This document shows positions 5,449-6,388 of a stretch of 6,388 nucleotides of DNA, one piece after another. The stretch's first letter is position 1. Every line of letters starts with the position of its first letter. The position numbers and the translations under genes were made by a program. Under the pieces are notes generated by a model that saw nothing but the letters and a program-made list of their open reading frames with translations, did no database searches and was not told the DNA's origin. The stretch covers positions 1 through 6,388 of the forward strand of contig JADLFG010000070.1 of assembly GCA_020845695.1 (NCBI GenBank), read 5' to 3'. Source of the stretch: Thermoleophilia bacterium. GTDB taxonomy: Bacteria > Actinomycetota > Thermoleophilia > Gaiellales > Gaiellaceae.

Positions 5449-6130
5449 GCACCTCACGCAGCGGGGCGCGCTCGCGCTCACGGCGGCCGCGGCGTTCGGC
5501 GCCGCCGCGTGGACGGCGCTCGAGCCCGGACGGGCAGGGCTCTCGCTGCTGCTCGTCGCCCTGGCGCTGATCGCGTTCGGCGCATCCTGGCTCGAGCTCG
5601 CCCCCGGCTCGACGAAGGAGCTCGCGCTGATCGCGACGCTCGCGGGCGTCGCGGCCGCCGGGCGGGTGCTCCTCGCCGCGGTCCCCGGCGTCCAGCCCGT
5701 GACGGTCGTGACGATGGCGGCCGGCGCCGCGCTCGGCCCCCGGGCCGGAATGGCGGTCGGAGCGCTTGCCGCGCTCGCGTCGAACATGATCCTCGGCCAG
5801 GGTGTGTGGACTCCATGGCAGATGCTCGGCTGGGGGCTGTGCGGCGTCGTCGGCGCCGTTGCCGGGCGGCTGCTGCGCAGCCGGGCCGCGTTTGCCGCGC
5901 TCGCGCTCGTCCTCGGCTTCGCGTTCAGCGCGCTCATGGATCTCTGGATGTGGTTCAGCTTCTATCCGCACACGTGGGAGGCGCTCGCGGCCACGATGGC
6001 GCGCGGCTTCCCCTTCCAGGCCGCCCATGCGGTCGGCAACGTGCTGATCGCGTTCGTCGCCGGCCCGGCGCTGCTACGAATCCTTGACCGCTACGCGGCG
6101 CGCCTCCGAACGGAGCTCGTGTGGGCCTGA
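5441..6130 (+). CDS. ECF transporter substrate-binding S component, probably for a corrinoid
   Basis: This 229-residue membrane protein starts at a GTG with GGGGAGG six bases upstream and overlaps the ATPase stop by eight bases. About six hydrophobic segments are seen (about 10-27, 32-50, 60-80, 86-114, 128-166 as two, 195-213). The central region, VQPVTVVTMAAGAALGP (84-100) followed by GMAVGALAALASNMILGQGVWTPWQMLGWG (103-132), resembles annotated ECF S components, which hold the substrate within the membrane. The Ala/Gly-rich first helix fits S components, which use small-residue motifs there to dock on the T subunit. The B12 riboswitch at the head of the operon suggests cobalamin (as for CbrT) or a corrinoid precursor. 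I cannot tell these apart from sequence, so no symbol is given. It completes the importer. Confidence 0.88.
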   Translation: MSRHLTQRGALALTAAAAFGAAAWTALEPGRAGLSLLLVALALIAFGASWLELAPGSTKELALIATLAGVAAAGRVLLAAVPGVQPVTVVTMAAGAALGPRAGMAVGALAALASNMILGQGVWTPWQMLGWGLCGVVGAVAGRLLRSRAAFAALALVLGFAFSALMDLWMWFSFYPHTWEALAATMARGFPFQAAHAVGNVLIAFVAGPALLRILDRYAARLRTELVWA

Positions 6131-6224
6131 CCTCGAACCGGCTCCGGGCGCTGCGGGCGGGGCCACCCCTTGCCTCCTCCCGACTTCATCGTATCGCGAA
6201 GGAGCGCACGGGTTGTGCGCACAT

Positions 6225-6242
6225 CGTGACGGGATCGTCACG
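6225..6242. repeat. Seven-base perfect inverted repeat near the start of the last open frame
   Basis: CGTGACG (6225-6231) and CGTCACG (6236-6242) are exact reverse complements around GGAT. The repeat covers the preferred GTG start of the last open frame. It could be an operator or a short RNA hairpin affecting translation. There is no T-run, so it is not a standard terminator. Confidence 0.4.
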
Positions 6243-6388
6243 GGCTGGGAACGTTTCGGGGCGGAGGGGACGACGCGGGCGGGTCACGGCGGCGGCGCTC
6301 GTGCTCGTGTCCGTGCTCGCGGTCGTCGTGCTCGGCCGAGCGACACCGGCAGGCGCCGCTCCCGCGACCACCGCGAGCGCCGCGGCCG
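6226..6388 (+). CDS. N-terminus of a probable secreted or membrane-anchored protein (3' end outside window)
   Basis: Frame 1 stays open to the end of the window. From a GTG at 6226 it gives 54 residues: a stretch ending in basic RRGRRGR, a hydrophobic core VTAAALVLVSVLAVVVLG, then GRATPAGA followed by an Ala/Thr-rich stretch. This is a signal peptide with likely cleavage after AGA, or a signal anchor. The start is uncertain. The frame is also open back to a GTG at 6121, which has GGAG five bases upstream and overlaps the S-component stop by 10 bases, like earlier junctions in the operon. However, the codons from about 6164 to 6285 lose the strong third-position GC of real genes here, which favours the later start. 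The mature protein is not visible, so no family can be given. Its position suggests it may belong to the transport operon. Confidence 0.5.
   Translation, partial: MTGSSRAGNVSGRRGRRGRVTAAALVLVSVLAVVVLGRATPAGAAPATTASAAA

Noticed and set aside
4747..5937. Very long open frame (about 396 codons) on the minus strand across the ATPase and S-component genes
   Set aside because: It lies opposite two genes with clear motifs. High third-position GC keeps antisense frames open. Its product is Ala/Pro/Arg/Ser-rich with no domain.
6170..6197. TTGCCT-N16-TATCGC as a promoter for the last open frame
   Set aside because: The match to both boxes is weak and the start of the frame itself is unsettled, so I do not list it as a feature.
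1..6388. tRNA, rRNA, CRISPR array, insertion sequence or phage attachment site
   Set aside because: No cloverleaf, rRNA blocks, regularly spaced direct repeats, transposase motifs or terminal inverted repeats were seen on either strand.

Overview
The window is very GC-rich DNA (GC at almost every third codon position, frequent GTG starts). It reads as an actinobacterial chromosome; the overall protein style would fit a deep-branching group such as Thermoleophilia, but that placement is an impression, not a result.

Layout. Positions 1-126 are the C-terminal tail of a plus-strand gene: an Ala/Lys/Arg/Ser-rich basic tail like those of nucleoid or histone-H1-like proteins. A strong GC hairpin (137-169) lies between this gene and the genes that converge on it. 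From 1663 down to 179 runs a compact minus-strand cluster: a VanZ-family membrane protein, a HAD-like protein, a small coiled-coil protein and a carboxymuconolactone-decarboxylase-family protein. The first three overlap; the fourth follows after 39 nt. Between the VanZ gene and the plus-strand operon (1664-1922) lie a large GC stem-loop, candidate promoters pointing both ways, and a clear cobalamin (B12) riboswitch at about 1749-1891.

From 1923 to 6130 the plus strand carries one tightly packed operon under that riboswitch. It encodes a secreted DUF4430/transcobalamin-like protein, a DUF4430 lipoprotein with an unassigned C-terminal domain, and an energy-coupling factor (ECF) transporter made of the transmembrane T component, a fused double ATPase and the substrate-binding S component. 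The last three junctions overlap by 4, 10 and 8 bases. The window ends inside another open frame (about 6226 onward) that begins with a signal-peptide-like segment.

How it works together (inference). When B12 is scarce the riboswitch should allow expression of an importer. The S component would bind a corrinoid in the membrane, and the T component and the two-domain ATPase would power its entry. The two exported proteins carry the domain family named after the C-terminal beta domain of animal transcobalamin and intrinsic factor, so they may capture the corrinoid outside the membrane and hand it over. The most interesting reading of the window is therefore an ECF B12-uptake system with bacterial transcobalamin-like capture proteins. 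The cut-off secreted protein at the right edge could be a further extracellular part.
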